DNA of 64,000 nucleotides from Lepus europaeus (GCF_033115175.1 NC_084829.1:16318496-16382495), one strand, 5' to 3'. Counted from the first letter of the stretch, positions 33,499-44,354 are shown. The notes: generated by a model not told the origin, from the letters alone. Numbers and translations: made by a program.

Positions 33499-33798
33499 TT
33501 TTTTTTTTTTTGACAGGCAGAGTGGACAGTGAGAGAGAGACAGAGAGAAAGGTCTTCCTTTTGCTGCGGCCGGCGCACCGCGCTGATCCGATGGCAGGAG
33601 CCAGGTGCTTCTCCTGGTCTCCCATGGGGTGCAGAGCCCAAGCACTTGGGCCATCCTCCACTGCACTCCCTGGCCACAGCAGAGAGCTGGCCTGGAAGAG
33701 GGGCAACCGGGACAGGATCGGTGCCCTGACCGGGACTAGAACCCAGTGTGCTGGCGCCGCAAGGCGGAGGATTAGCCTGTTGAGCCACGGCGCCGGCC
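33499..33798 (-). mobile_element. young C-repeat SINE (CSINE), antisense
   Basis: T tail, GACAGGCAGAGTGGACAGTG, CTGCGGCCGGCGCACCGCG, CTTGGGCCATCCTCCACTGC, GGGGCAACCGGGACAGGATC and head GTTGAGCCACGGCGCCGGCC. Many CpGs remain, so it is young. Flanks AGATAAATGTATTTT at 33484-33498 and 33799-33813 form a 15-bp target duplication. Relative to the copy at 56227 it lacks a 37-bp segment just after CTTCCTTTTGC. The tRNA-derived head carries a B box-like GGTTCTAGTCC (here TACTAGAACC-type on the plus strand). Confidence 0.97.
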
Positions 33799-33979
33799 AG
33801 ATAAATGTATTTTATAATACTCATTGACACATGTATTTCTTCAATCCTTAAATTCATATTTAATTATTAATGTTGATCAATTTATATTAATTATATATCC
33901 TATAATAATACACTATTTATAATTAAATCTTTGTTATATTTAGGGATTAAGTATTGATTAAGTTAAATTAATTCTTCAA

Positions 33980-34359
33980 TGTTTTGGAAAGTTTAGGCTA
34001 CCAAAACAGGATGTCATAGACTGGGTGGCTTAAACAACAATTTATTTCTCATAGATCTAGAGACTGGAAATCCAAGATCAGATAACTTTCTATACCCAAA
34101 AGTGTGATCCAGTTTGGTTGGAAGACATTTTCCTGGTTTACAGATGGAAATCGTGTTGTGTCAGAAGGCAGAGAAGCAGGGGGCTGGCCTTCTTCCTCTT
34201 ACAACCACACTCTCCCCATCACGGGCTCCACCCTCATGATCTATTACTTCCCTAAGGTGCCATCTTCTCATACCATCACATAAGGGGTTAGGGCTTCTAT
34301 ATATGAATTTGGAGTGGGGGGGAAGAACAAACAGGTAGCTCTTAATAACCCTTTCCACA
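33980..34359 (-). mobile_element. LTR fossil, MLT1-like (MaLR), antisense
   Basis: AGACTGGGTGGCTTAAACAA, TTTATTTCTCATAGATCTAG, CTGGAAATCCAAGATCAG, then ATCACATAAGGGGTTAGGG and ATATGAATTTGGAG are the antisense signature of MLT1-type LTRs. Boundaries are approximate and no target duplication is clear. Confidence 0.75.
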
Positions 34360-35745
34360 GCGATATGTTTTTAAATATTTTAATTTTTATTGGCTAACTT
34401 ATGATTAGGCCTGTATGTTCATTGGTGAAATGGTAGTGTATTTTTCTTTCTTATATGATTTCCAGATACTAAGTTATTTCTCTCTGCTTAAAATTCTTTT
34501 GAAAGTAATATAACTTTGCATCTGGTTCTCTCCAAACTGTTCTCATAGGCCATATTCCTTGAAAATCAGACAGCAATGCTAGAATAAGATGTCTGGCTTT
34601 CTTCTCCTATTTCTTTTTTATCTTGTAAAAAGTCTAAAGTCCTATAGGCAGACTATCCATTACGCCTTAACTAGGTCCACTGTTGAAATAATCACTGACA
34701 AAGGAAATGGAAAAGGTATGATTAGTTTGATCATTCACTATTTATACAGCCTGCTTTTTGAAGCTCTCTTAGCAAGGAAAAGGGGTAAGAATTGCAGGTG
34801 TCATCTTGTCAAGCCATCCTGCTCTCCCTCCGAACTGTCGCTGTCCTGAGTACGTCCTCGCCTCCGTCTATCTGAGATCCTTGGTCCTCCCCTCACTTCT
34901 TAGCTTTCCTAACCACCCTTCCAGCTTCACTCACAGGGCATCATATCCCAGAACTTCCCTGAACCTATATAGGCAGGAATGGAACTTTCTCAATTTCAAA
35001 TCCATTTTCAAATTTCACATTCATGTCTGGAGAACCACACTCTCTACAGAAAGTAAAGCACCTTTGAAGTGGACATGGAGCTTCACACTCAGAAGAGAGG
35101 CGTTTCTAATGCTGGCTCTTCCATTACAAAGAATCAGAGTGAAGAGCAGCAGATCCACAGTCTCTGGATTTGAGTTGCAGTCTCTGAATAAAATGTGGAT
35201 CCGGTGGCTGCAGGATGCAGTTCAATGTCTTTGCTTCCTAAACCTCCCAGGTGCTCAGAGACTGAAAGGAGTTTATTTTTGTATAGAAATCCCTCTACTG
35301 GCTTCTTGTTTCTTAAGATGTGTTGTGGATTCTGGAGCCCAGGAATAGGGTGCAGAGATGGGGAAAGGAGTTGGGCACAGGTCACTAGTGATTCAAGGAA
35401 GTCATTAGCAAAGCATTTTATCCTTTGTCCCTAATATCTTTCAAAGAAAAAGGGAAAAGTACTCAGAAAGGTAGGACCTGGGAACATGTTGTTTTGTATT
35501 TATATGTGTGTGTGTGTTTTAAATTGAGCTTTTCTCAACTCTGCTCTGGTCTCATCAATTATCAAACATCTGCAAGATGCAAAGTAATCTGAGTTCTTTG
35601 GTGATAGGTTTCTGCAAGAGGGAGAGGGGGCGGTGAAAATTCTAACAGTTATGGCAGGACAAATATAATCTAAAAAATACTGAAATGGGGTGAGTCTCTG
35701 TTATATTTCATGAAAGTAAATTGGAAAGGCCAATCCCCTCATGAG
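34360..35745. other. unassigned intergenic, (GT)n
   Basis: No gene recognised. A 180-aa frame at 34806-35348 and an 86-aa frame show no domain I know. A short (GT)n run lies at about 35504-35518. Confidence 0.4.
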
Positions 35746-35817
35746 GGGGATGTAGCTCAGTGGTAGAGCGCATGCTTAGCATGCATGAGGTCCTGGGTTC
35801 GATCCCCAGCATCTCCA
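35746..35817 (+). tRNA. tRNA-Ala (anticodon AGC)
   Basis: A 72-nt gene: GGGGATGTAGCTCAGTGG, anticodon stem CATGC/GCATG (fully paired) around TTAGCAT giving AGC, T stem CTGGG/CCCAG, B box GGTTCGATCCC, acceptor GGGGATG/CATCTCC with G3:U70, discriminator A. A T4 terminator starts 2 nt after the gene (35819-35822), predicting a very short 3' trailer. It combines the acceptor of the TGC/CGC alanine genes with an AGC anticodon. Confidence 0.98.
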
Positions 35818-36398
35818 CTTTTGCATCTACTCAGGAAACATTATGATCACAGCGCATTTCTGCAGAAGCCAAAAAGTAATCATCTTGTCCCCAGTCACTT
35901 ACATCATACTCTGTACTTGCAGCCCTTCCACTTTCCAAATTTCATTCCATTCTGTCCTCAGCGTGTACCTATGGGGACCCGCAAAGTAAAAGCAAGAAGT
36001 GTCAAACTGTTCCATGAAAAAAATAATGTTTATTCATATAAGCCCTAAATTAGATTTGTGAATGAATTTGACTTTTTATTTGGTTCTAGTGATGGGGTTT
36101 GAGTTGAGGGTGGGGCGGCAGACTGAGCTCCTGTCTCAGGTTTCACATTTTGAGACTCAATGAGAGAAAAGGTTGGATTTCCCGGGATGCTGGCCTGAGG
36201 CAGTGAAATTATTCTCTAATCTAGTGTCTTCAGACACAGCACTTCTTCTGGGGGTGAAGGTTCTTTTGGATTGAAGTTGGATCTGAGGGGTAAATGTTCA
36301 GATTATGTGCGAGTTGCTGGTTGGGTAGTTGATGCTTGCAAACTTCCTTTGATTGGTTGGTGACTTAGGGAACTTTTACAATGGCCAGGTATGCTTCC
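35818..36398. other. unassigned intergenic
   Basis: Nothing recognised. Confidence 0.4.
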
Positions 36399-36451
36399 CT
36401 TGGTGGTGGTGGTGGTGGTGGTGGTGTGTGTGTGTGTGTGGGGGGGGGGGT
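36399..36451. repeat. (GGT)n-(GT)n-G(n) compound microsatellite
   Basis: GGT repeats pass into GT repeats and then a run of about 11 G's, an uninterrupted G/T tract of roughly 50 bp. Confidence 0.95.
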
Positions 36452-36769
36452 TACAAGCAGGTTGTAGTTATGTTCTGCCCCAGACCTGGAATTTCCCCTA
36501 AATAAACCCATCCCTGCACCCATCCACCCCTTCCCCCTGCCCCCCCAGACAATACTGGCCATCAAGGTTTTATCTATTGGAAAAGAAAATGACTTCTTGA
36601 ATCTGGTGATTAGAACCTTTAGGGCCAGTTGCACCACTTCCTCAGTTCAGTGATGGACAAGGACACTTAGGCTAAGGGAGACAGGATGGGCTGGGTCCTG
36701 GTGATATCTTGCTTCTACATTAGGAACATTTGTATAGGGGTTCAGTCTCAACACCAGCTATTGAGGGAT
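36452..36769. other. unassigned, C-rich tracts
   Basis: Contains CCACCCCTTCCCCCTGCCCC at about 36524-36545. No element recognised. Confidence 0.4.
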
Positions 36770-36996
36770 ATGGTGGCCACACAATTACAGAAAAACAGCC
36801 AGCTGTGGCTGGGCCAGGCCAAAGCCAGAAGCTTCATCCTGGCTGATAGGATCAAGCCCTTGGGCCTTCTGCTGCTGCTTTTCCCAGGCCATTAGTAGGG
36901 AGTTGAGCCTGATCACAACATGAGCCAGTGCCCATTTGGGATGATGGTGTCACACGTAGCAGGTGGCTTTACCTGTTATGCCACAGTGCTGACCCC
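36770..36996 (-). mobile_element. older C-repeat SINE, antisense, 3' part missing
   Basis: GGTGGCCACACAATTACAG, TGGCTGGGCCAGGCCAAAGC, AAGCCCTTGGGCCTTCTGCT, GAGCCAGTGCCCATTTGGGA and head TTACCTGTTATGCCACAGTG. No A tail or GA segment. Confidence 0.82.
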
Positions 36997-37042
36997 AAGC
37001 TTGGTACACCTTATTTATTTATGCATTCATTCATTCATTCAT

Positions 37043-37340
37043 TTTAAGATTTATTTATTTATTTGAAAGGCAGAGTTACAGAGAGGCAGAGGCGGGGGGT
37101 GGGGTGGGTGGGAGCGGGTTTCTTACATCCTCTGTTTCACTCTCCAGTTGGCCACAACAGCCAGAGCTTCGCCTATCCAAAGCCAGGAGCCAGGAGCTTC
37201 CTCCGGGTCTCCCATGCAGGTGCAGGGGCCCAAGGACTTGGGCCATCTTCTGTTTTCCCAGGCCATAGCAGAGAGCTGGATTAGAAGTGGAACAGCTGGG
37301 ACTCAAACCGGCGCCCATATGGTGGCAGCTTTACCTGCTT
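37043..37340 (-). mobile_element. older C-repeat SINE, antisense, with G-quadruplex tract
   Basis: AAGATTTATTTATTTATTTG, GAAAGGCAGAGTTACAGAG, a G-rich run, CACTCTCCAGTTGGCCACAA, GGAGCCAGGAGCTTCCTCCG, GGACTTGGGCCATCTTCTG and GGGACTCAAACCGGCGCCCA. The head is shortened. The purine segment has become GGGGGGTGGGGTGGGTGGG (37094-37112). Confidence 0.9.
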
Positions 37341-38280
37341 TAAACACTTTAAACAGAAAATTAATCCTAGAGGCAAAATATGAAGTTCTGAGTGGCAAGA
37401 TGGAAGCAGCCTTTCAGAAGGGAAGTCTGTTCTTTAAACTGTCTGGCAGCTGTTATGGTGGTGAAAGAGTTGTGTTAATATTGGAGGGCAGGATAGTGAC
37501 CATGGTTCAGTTACAGATAATGAAGACACTAACTTCTTAACTGAAAGGGATAATAATGAATTTGATGAAAGAGGCTTCTGTGAAAAATGCCAGAACTGGC
37601 TATAAAAGAAGAATGTGTGGGGACACGAGAGGGCTTTTACCCTAGGTTGTTTTAACTAAAATAGTAGATGATTTTTTAAAACCAAAATGTGCTTCCTTGC
37701 ACACTTGGGTACATATATATGTTGCTGAAATGAAAATTCTATAATTAGAACTAATTCTTGGGACCAAATTAGAATAGACTCTAAAACAAAATAAAGAAGA
37801 TGTTTCATTAAAATATTTTAGTTTGTGTTTGAAAAACACATTATTTATATTTTTGGTATTCCAAATAAGTTATTCACTAATAAAACTGAAAAATAAAAAA
37901 AAAAGTGACAGAAAAAAGTGACTGAGGGAATTGGTTTGCTCAAATAGAACTTTCTGTGCTTAATCCTTAATTTTCCCTTAACAGTTTTCTTTTAGGATAA
38001 ATCTGTTATTTGGATTAGTTGTATTATAAAATATGAACAAGTTAAATATTTTTGGCAAAAGTTGCTATTTTATTTTTCCCTTGTTTTGTTTTTTTCTTAC
38101 ATACTTGACATGAAATGCTGGAAGATGTGCATTTCCTTGTGTCTATATTGTAGGGAAAGACCATTTTCACACCTGTTCTAATTAAGTTATAATGTCACTA
38201 CCCATCCCTGCATTTTATTTTATCAACTAGCATTTAGGGACTTAATGGCAATGACCACTTCTCTTCCTCTGTTGTTTCCC
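37341..38280. other. unassigned AT-rich intergenic
   Basis: Nothing recognised. Confidence 0.4.
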
Positions 38281-38286
38281 TCACAG

Positions 38287-39665
38287 ATTAATTAATTCCT
38301 CACTGGAATCATCCAAGGGAGAACCACTGCTCTCAGCCTTCACTTGCTTTACAGAGCTGCCTTGGAAGGTGCTACACCTCCTGCTGTCTCCTTGGCTTCT
38401 TAATTGGGGCTTTAGATGTCTTTTCTTCCTCTTGCCCCTCCTCCGCACTGCTGGAGCTGTCTGAATCAGAACTGCCATCCCATCAGCCTGGGGAGTCTGG
38501 TTGGCAGGCGCAGATGGAGCTGCTTTGGCAGTCACCTTGGACTTGGGGGTGGTTGCAGTCTTCCTCCTCCTCACTAGAGCTGCTCTCCATCAGCTTCTCT
38601 GCTCAGAGGCTTCTAGCCACCACCTGCAGGTTGCCTGAGAGTGGCACTGGCTTGGCGGCAGGCTCGGCAGGAGCTCCGTCCTCAGAGCTGTCAGTCTGAG
38701 CTGTCTGCAGAGCTCTCCACAGCCTTCTTTGCTGGTGCCGGGTCAGGGATTGCCTTAGAGACGATTGCCCTACATGAGGTTTCTTCTCTTCCTCAGAACT
38801 TGAATCAGACGCCTCACTGCTTCCTCAGGCTGTTTCCTCTCTGCAGCCTTCTGGGGGGCTGGGTTCCTGGGGACTTCCTCAGTGTAGGAGCAGACGGAGG
38901 GGGTACTGAGCTGTAAGGACCTGGTTCTTTTCTTCATGGTTTTTTTCTGCTCCTCTTCCTGCTCACTGGAGGAATCCTCGCTGCTGGAACTCTTCTGGGG
39001 AGGGGTGGAAACTGCTTTCACTGGCGCCTTGGCCGCAGTTTGCCTTTTAGGTAGGGCCTTCCTGGAAATGGCCGTAGCCTCTCCTCTCAGTCACTACTGC
39101 TGCTGCTGGCTGCTTTGCCATGGGCCACTGTAAGTGCTGCTCCAGCCGCTGCACCTGTCTGGGTGGAGCTTTAGCCTGAGCCTTAGGTGCCACAGGGGTT
39201 GTCTTTGGCTGCTGCTTCTTTGGTGCCTCGTCCTCTGGCCTGACCTTCTGGCCAGGTTTTTTTCTTTTTCCCCTCCTCATCACTGGATTCTTCGCTGCTG
39301 CTGCTCTCCGATGCTTTGGCTGTGGCCTTTCCAGGATGCTGAGGCAGACCGGCCCGCTTGGCAGGTGCAGCAGCTTTCTTAAGTCGCTTTCTTAGCCTTC
39401 TTAGCCACTGGTCCATTTGCATGTAACTGCCTCTTTGGGACCTTGGCTGACCTGTTGAGCCAGAAGCTATAGATGTCCAAGAGAGAAGAGACATTAGCAT
39501 CCTGTTGTGTAGTGCCTGTCACTTTGGCGAACTTATTGGCCACCTCCGAGAGCAGGTTATCGTGCAGAAGGCCGAGCAAGAGGGGATACAGGTCGCTGGG
39601 AACCACGCGGCACAAGTTGGCATCAGCCATCCTCCAGGCAGTAAGCGTCACTACCGTTGGCAACA
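38287..39665 (-). pseudogene. NOLC1P: NOLC1 (Nopp140) processed pseudogene, 3'-truncated
   Basis: On the minus strand an N terminus close to nucleolar phosphoprotein NOLC1 reads MADANLCRVVPSDLYPLLLG, then the LisH-like part with TQQDANVSSLLDIYSFWL and NGPVAKKAKK. Further pieces show the typical acidic serine clusters and basic repeats: KASESSSSEESSDEEG, TPPQKSSSSEDSSSEQEEEQ, KVTAKAAPSAPANQTP. About 30 bp of 5' UTR-like sequence precedes the ATG at about 39630. The ~1.35-kb intronless copy has internal losses and stops before the conserved C-terminal domain, without a poly(A) tail. Frames are broken repeatedly, so it is a dead retrocopy. Confidence 0.9.
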
Positions 39666-40428
39666 TGCCTCAACCTGCACAGAACTAATTCCAATGCCTG
39701 GCATCCACCAGGCATTACGTAATGTTGCTCTCGTTGGACAATACCTGTACTGTATCTCACTGCGTATGATGTCATCCCCTGAAGATTATATGGTACTGTT
39801 AGCAGAAATTGGCTGCTCAGGAAAGAATCCAGATGTGCTACAGTAAGCGAATCAGCAAAGTGTAACGAAGAGGAATGAGAGAAGTATTCCTGATGGACAG
39901 GCGCGCATCTCAGGAAAGGGCTGAGAGCACGGGCTGCACCCAGATGTAAGGCCCCCCGATTCTTCTCCCATCCTCCCTCTTCTGGGAAATTGGGGGTGGG
40001 TGATTCCTTGATGTGGAGTTCCAGAAATCCCCCCAGAGCCTCATCAGCACAGTGTGATGGGGCCTTGTAGCCTCCTTGGTGCAGGGCAGGGGGATTCCCC
40101 TGAGCCGCCCCCAGGGAGAGGGCTGAGACCCACATGATAGGGCTGGGGGCCAGGAGCTATTCCTTTAGCTGTCCTTGTGCTGGACTGCTTTCACGGCTTG
40201 CTTCCTCATTCCATTGTGCAAAATTTCATTTTCTTCAAAAATCCTCATTTTCTTCCCTTTTTCTTCAGCCTCTCTTATACACACAGGCTAATATCTACCT
40301 AGCTACCTTAGCAATGCTGTTCATGACTCAGCTAATGAAAATTCAGAGACAACCTGATTCCTGGTCTATCACAGTTTTGTGAAGCGCTGCTTTCCAAATT
40401 GAATGAATATACAGCAAATGGAATATTA
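39666..40428. other. unassigned, contains 9-bp hairpin
   Basis: AATGCCTGG and CCAGGCATT (about 39693-39716) form a perfect 9-bp inverted repeat with a 6-bp loop. A plus-strand frame continues to 39846 without a domain I recognise. The rest is unassigned. Confidence 0.45.
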
Positions 40429-40438
40429 GTGTACTTTT

Positions 40439-40479
40439 TTTTTTTTTTGACAGGCAGAGTGGACAGTGAGAGAGAGAGT
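40439..40479 (-). mobile_element. C-repeat SINE stub (~30 bp plus tail), antisense
   Basis: T tail followed by GACAGGCAGAGTGGACAGTG and AGAGAGAG, then nothing more of the SINE. GTGTACTTTT at 40429-40438 and 40480-40489 is a direct repeat flanking it, so this looks like a real insertion that was 5'-truncated almost at once. Confidence 0.85.
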
Positions 40480-40489
40480 GTGTACTTTT

Positions 40490-42063
40490 ATAGCTGTTCG
40501 TTAATGTAGATTAAACTCAAGAGTTTGTATCCTACTTGATGAAAAAGTTAAGTTTATGTTCACTAGGAAAGTTATAGGGATTCAGCTTGGCAGGACCAGT
40601 CATTTTGATTGTAACCACCATCTTGTCCTCTGGGTAACCCTAAGTCATTTAGACAGCCTGTTGAGAATCTCTTTCGGGGAACTGACACCTGGGATGTCTC
40701 CTATCTGACGCCTGGAATGTTAATATTTCCCGAGAAAGCCCACAGGCATTCCAGTTTGCCACAGCCCAGTCTAACTCAGTATATAACCCTTTCTCCTCTG
40801 CCCTCCTGGAGTAGGAATCCCCTCTTCTTGAGGTGCCCCAGATACACCATAAATTCCTGACAAATTACACTCTGTGTACTCCTGGGTTTGTCCACCGCTT
40901 TTTTCCATCTCACTAGACTTCGGCAGCTTGTTCCTGTGTACTCCCCCACCACCACCACCGCCCCCAACACACACCTGAAAAAATCTTCATTGTGAATGGG
41001 ATAGAAAATGACACTGCCCCAACATTTGACTCAAGATAGAAGAAGGACTCTGGAGTTCAGATGGGTTACTCTCAGCCTTTGCTTATTCCAACAAAGAATT
41101 TTAAAGTCCCCTCTCTTGTTTGGTAAGGAGGCAGTGGGAGATGGCTAGATGTGCAGAGAACGGCACTTACTTCTTGCTGAGTTCACTTGCTCCCTTTCTG
41201 CGCCAGCCTCTCAGTTCGAGTTTAAGACAGAAAACTGGGACACAATCGTTAGTTTAAGAACAGATTCTTAATTGAGGGAATTTTCGATCCTGTATTTGTT
41301 GAGCTTCTGCAAGTGAGGATCTTTGAACAACCAAAGTGAAGAAGGCAGACTGGCCAGGAGGAAGTCCCTTGTCCAGTGATGTGTCGTCCCCCCCGTCCCC
41401 CCCTCCCACCCCGAGTTTCAGTTTTTGGTTTCTGCCTAGGGATTTTCCCGAGAACCATAGGAACAGTCAGCACTTCCCTCAGGCAGGGAAAGGCTCTGGA
41501 AGTTTGATCACAAAACTGTTAACCAACTGTGACTGAGTCGCCTCCTTGCGTCTCCTACTTTCTCAAACAGAGAAGATCTGACAGCTGTTTGTGGAGTCTG
41601 AACATAATGGGAGTTTTTGGTTTTCAGTGTACAAGTGTGCTATCTTCACAGCCTAAAATGCCATTAATGTGAGGAAGGCTCTACCCGAACTATTTTTCTG
41701 GAAAACCCTTTTATTCCACCTTTAGAATATCCGGTCACTTGAGATTCTAAATCTCATCAGACAGAATGTAACAACTGTTCTGGCGTCTTCTGGAGAACCT
41801 CCGCTCCACAGGGAACACCTGGCTCCTCCCCGATCCTGTGCCTCTCTCTACCCTCGGGTCACACTGATCTTGTGCTGTGTGAGTTCGGGTACGTATTAGT
41901 CTTGGCCTGCAAGGGAGTCTGATTTCCCAGACTTCCTTTCAGAGGTTAGTTTTTGAGCCACCGACTTGAAAAGCGCACGCACAGTAACTCTAATTGGCAA
42001 CATAGCCCTACTGCTTCATCAGGAACAATTGGATTGAAAATGAAGGAATTTTGTACCGCAGCT
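40490..42063. other. unassigned intergenic, C-rich/G4 tract
   Basis: No gene recognised. A C-rich quadruplex-type tract lies at 41388-41412 and a (CCA)n-like tract at about 40946-40966. Some CpGs appear near 41520-41540 and 41960-41985 but no clear island. Confidence 0.45.
41388..41412 (-). repeat. G-quadruplex-type tract
   Basis: On the minus strand four G runs (4, 3, 7 and 7) are separated by loops T, A and AC, a canonical quadruplex pattern. Confidence 0.8.
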
Positions 42064-42137
42064 GGCTCTGTGGCTTAGTTGGCTAAAGCGCCTGTCTCGT
42101 AAACAGGAGATCCTGGGTTCGAGTCCCAGCAGGGCCT
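42064..42137 (+). tRNA. tRNA-Thr (anticodon CGT)
   Basis: A 74-nt gene: GGCTCTGTGGCTTAGTTGG, anticodon stem CCTGT/ACAGG around CTCGTAA giving CGT (ACG codons), T stem CTGGG/CCCAG, B box GGTTCGAGTCC. Acceptor GGCTCTG/CAGGGCC pairs throughout with one T:G at position 4:69. Discriminator is T, as in the Thr-AGT gene. The first T4 is at 42158-42161, about 21 nt downstream. It looks intact. Confidence 0.98.
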
Positions 42138-42409
42138 GGTTTACTTTGGGATCTCTGTTTTGCCAATTTCCTGGAGCTTGAATCTCTAGCTTTTCTTCAT
42201 TTCATGTGAAGACTCTTAGGACTGCAAATACGCTTCGATTGTATGATGAGCTATCATCACACAGTTGTGTTTCTTTGTGCTTAGGGGCCTAAGACCAGTC
42301 ATGAATCGAGAGTTTGCAAATGAAACTGAAAAGGCTTTAATTCAAGCCGTTAAAAAATTCTGATTTCTCAAAATGCAGTCTTAAACGTCAATGAAAAATG
42401 TTTACAATT

Positions 42410-42630
42410 TATTGAACACTTACTGTGTTACATTTTGTGTATTTTCTCACCTAACTTCAATCTCTAGAAATAGTAAGCATTATCATAAATATTTTACAGA
42501 TAAAGACATTGGAAATCAGAGAGAAGTGAAGTAACTTGCCCAAATCTCACAACCAGTAAGAACAAAATCAAGCCAGGATTTAAAACCAGTATTTCTCAGT
42601 TTAAAGTCATGATCTTAAATGCCAAGTGGT
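42410..42630 (-). mobile_element. MIR SINE, antisense
   Basis: ATTTATTGAACACTTACTGTG, TTTTACAGATAAAGACATTGG, GAAGTAACTTGCCCAAATCTC and CAAGCCAGGATTTAAAACC follow the antisense MIR consensus across nearly its full length. Old but well preserved. Confidence 0.88.
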
Positions 42631-43099
42631 CTTATTTATAGAAGCTAACAGATTCAGTATGGCCTACAATAATGCTTCCAAAAACTATATGGCATAGATA
42701 CTCATTAGATTATCTGATGAAAACTTTTATCTATGAACACCAAAGAAAAAAATATACATTTTGCATATTCCCTCAAAGTGTTCCCTGGGCTCCTGAAGCT
42801 TTCGGGTGTCCTTAAATCCCTGGGGGAAAAAATCCTTGACTTTTAGAAACAAAGAGTAAATTACAAACTGGTGTTTGCTTTGGGGACTTGGTTGACTTCT
42901 TGTAAATGACTTTTTGTAAATGATCATGGGACCCTTGGGGGCAGACATCTGGCCAGAGGTGGCAGGACTCTGAACCAGCATGCTAATTCCAAAAAGTTGC
43001 ATTTCTGAATATGAGATCACTCACATGGCTTCTGGAAGGAATTTTCTGTGGCACACAACCCCTCTTACAGCCAGTCTCAAGCAGTCGAAGTTATGCCTT

Positions 43100-43420
43100 T
43101 ATCCATGTTAATTGATAACTATGGAACCCTATTTATCTCCTCATTCATTTAAAAAGTTATTGTGTGACTATAGTAAGGTGTGGCAAGGTGAGTTGATCTG
43201 ATTCCTGAGGAAATAAGAGTTTAGTCGTGTATGTTGAGTGGGGGTGGGGAGAGAGTAATTATATAAGGATAAACATAAATGCAATTTTGTGGCTATGTTA
43301 AGTGTTGTCAAAAGAGATGACTGATATTTAGGAGAACAAGTATGAGAGATTTGGTTGAATCAGGGAGCTCAGAGAAGGAGAGACTTCAGGCCTAGGACTG
43401 GCTAGAGTGGGAAAGCAACT
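43100..43420 (-). mobile_element. L2 LINE fragment, antisense (probable)
   Basis: GAGTAATTATATAAGGATAAAC, GTGGCTATGTTAAGTGTTGTC and CAGGGAGCTCAGAGAAGGAG resemble antisense L2 3' end text ('gataagtgctatgaagg...cagggaaggcctctctgaggag'). Diverged; limits uncertain. Confidence 0.45.
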
Positions 43421-44354
43421 AAAAGCTATGTGGAAATGAACACATATGCATTTCAAAATATTGCTAGCCAAGAAAAAATATATTGTGTATTTTGAGATTT
43501 ATCTAAGTTCATTATTGTTTTCTTTTTTGCAAATAGATTTAAATTTAAATAAAGAGAGTAGATTCCAAGGAACATAACCAGAGGTGCAGGAAATGTAAAT
43601 GTATAAAATAATAAAAAAGGAATTCACATTAAGACTTAAGGGGAACCTCCCCCAAATTAAGAAAGAGTCTATTTCTGCAATCCCAACAGAGGTATTGCTC
43701 ACAGGACTCCCTTTCAAAATATGGGAAGAGGAAAACTTCGGCAGAAAAATAAGTGGATGCATCTATTGCCTTTGTGTAATTAAAGATCAACCACAATCTC
43801 ATCTTCTGTCTCTATTTAGTGCTGAGGAATTAACTGAGACTTTAATAAGCATTTAGGTTGTATTAACTGAGATTTCTCTTTGAGAGTTTTAGCTCTCTAG
43901 TCAGTCTCTTTCCAAAAGTTGCTAGTTACTAAACTAAGAGAAATTGAAGGTCAAGTCCTGTAAGGTCTTCTGAACTCCAAAGTGGGCTATCTAAGAATCT
44001 CTAAATGAGATTTGTAATCCCCTTAAACTCAGCAAGAGCAGAGTCAGCCTCTCTAACATACCAACTCAGCAAAGGAATATTCTGCACTGGCACAAGAATT
44101 GAAAAATGAAATGGCTTATGATTCAATCCAGGGTTGTTTTCCTCTCTGGGGAAAGAAATATACAACAAGTTGCTATTGAAAAAAAAAAAAAAAAACCTAT
44201 ACACTTAAATGTAGAGAAAAGGCTGGCAATCCAGTGACCAACCATGTACAGGAAGAGAGAGTATGAATGCCTGTATGCGTGTCCTGAATGTACAGTGCCC
44301 CAGATGGGGACCTTAGCTAAGTGAGCTGACCATCCTGTTCTACTCTCATTCTTT
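43421..44354. other. unassigned AT-rich intergenic
   Basis: Nothing recognised. An A tract lies at about 44179-44195. Confidence 0.4.

Noticed and set aside
33499-33798. tRNA-like A and B boxes in C-repeats as extra tRNA genes
   Set aside because: They belong to the tRNA-derived heads of SINEs and do not form complete cloverleaves.
34806-35348. 180-aa plus-strand frame
   Set aside because: No domain, no homology I recognise, and no supporting exon structure.
36399-36451. G/T-rich tract as a telomere-like repeat
   Set aside because: Units are GGT and GT, not TTAGGG.
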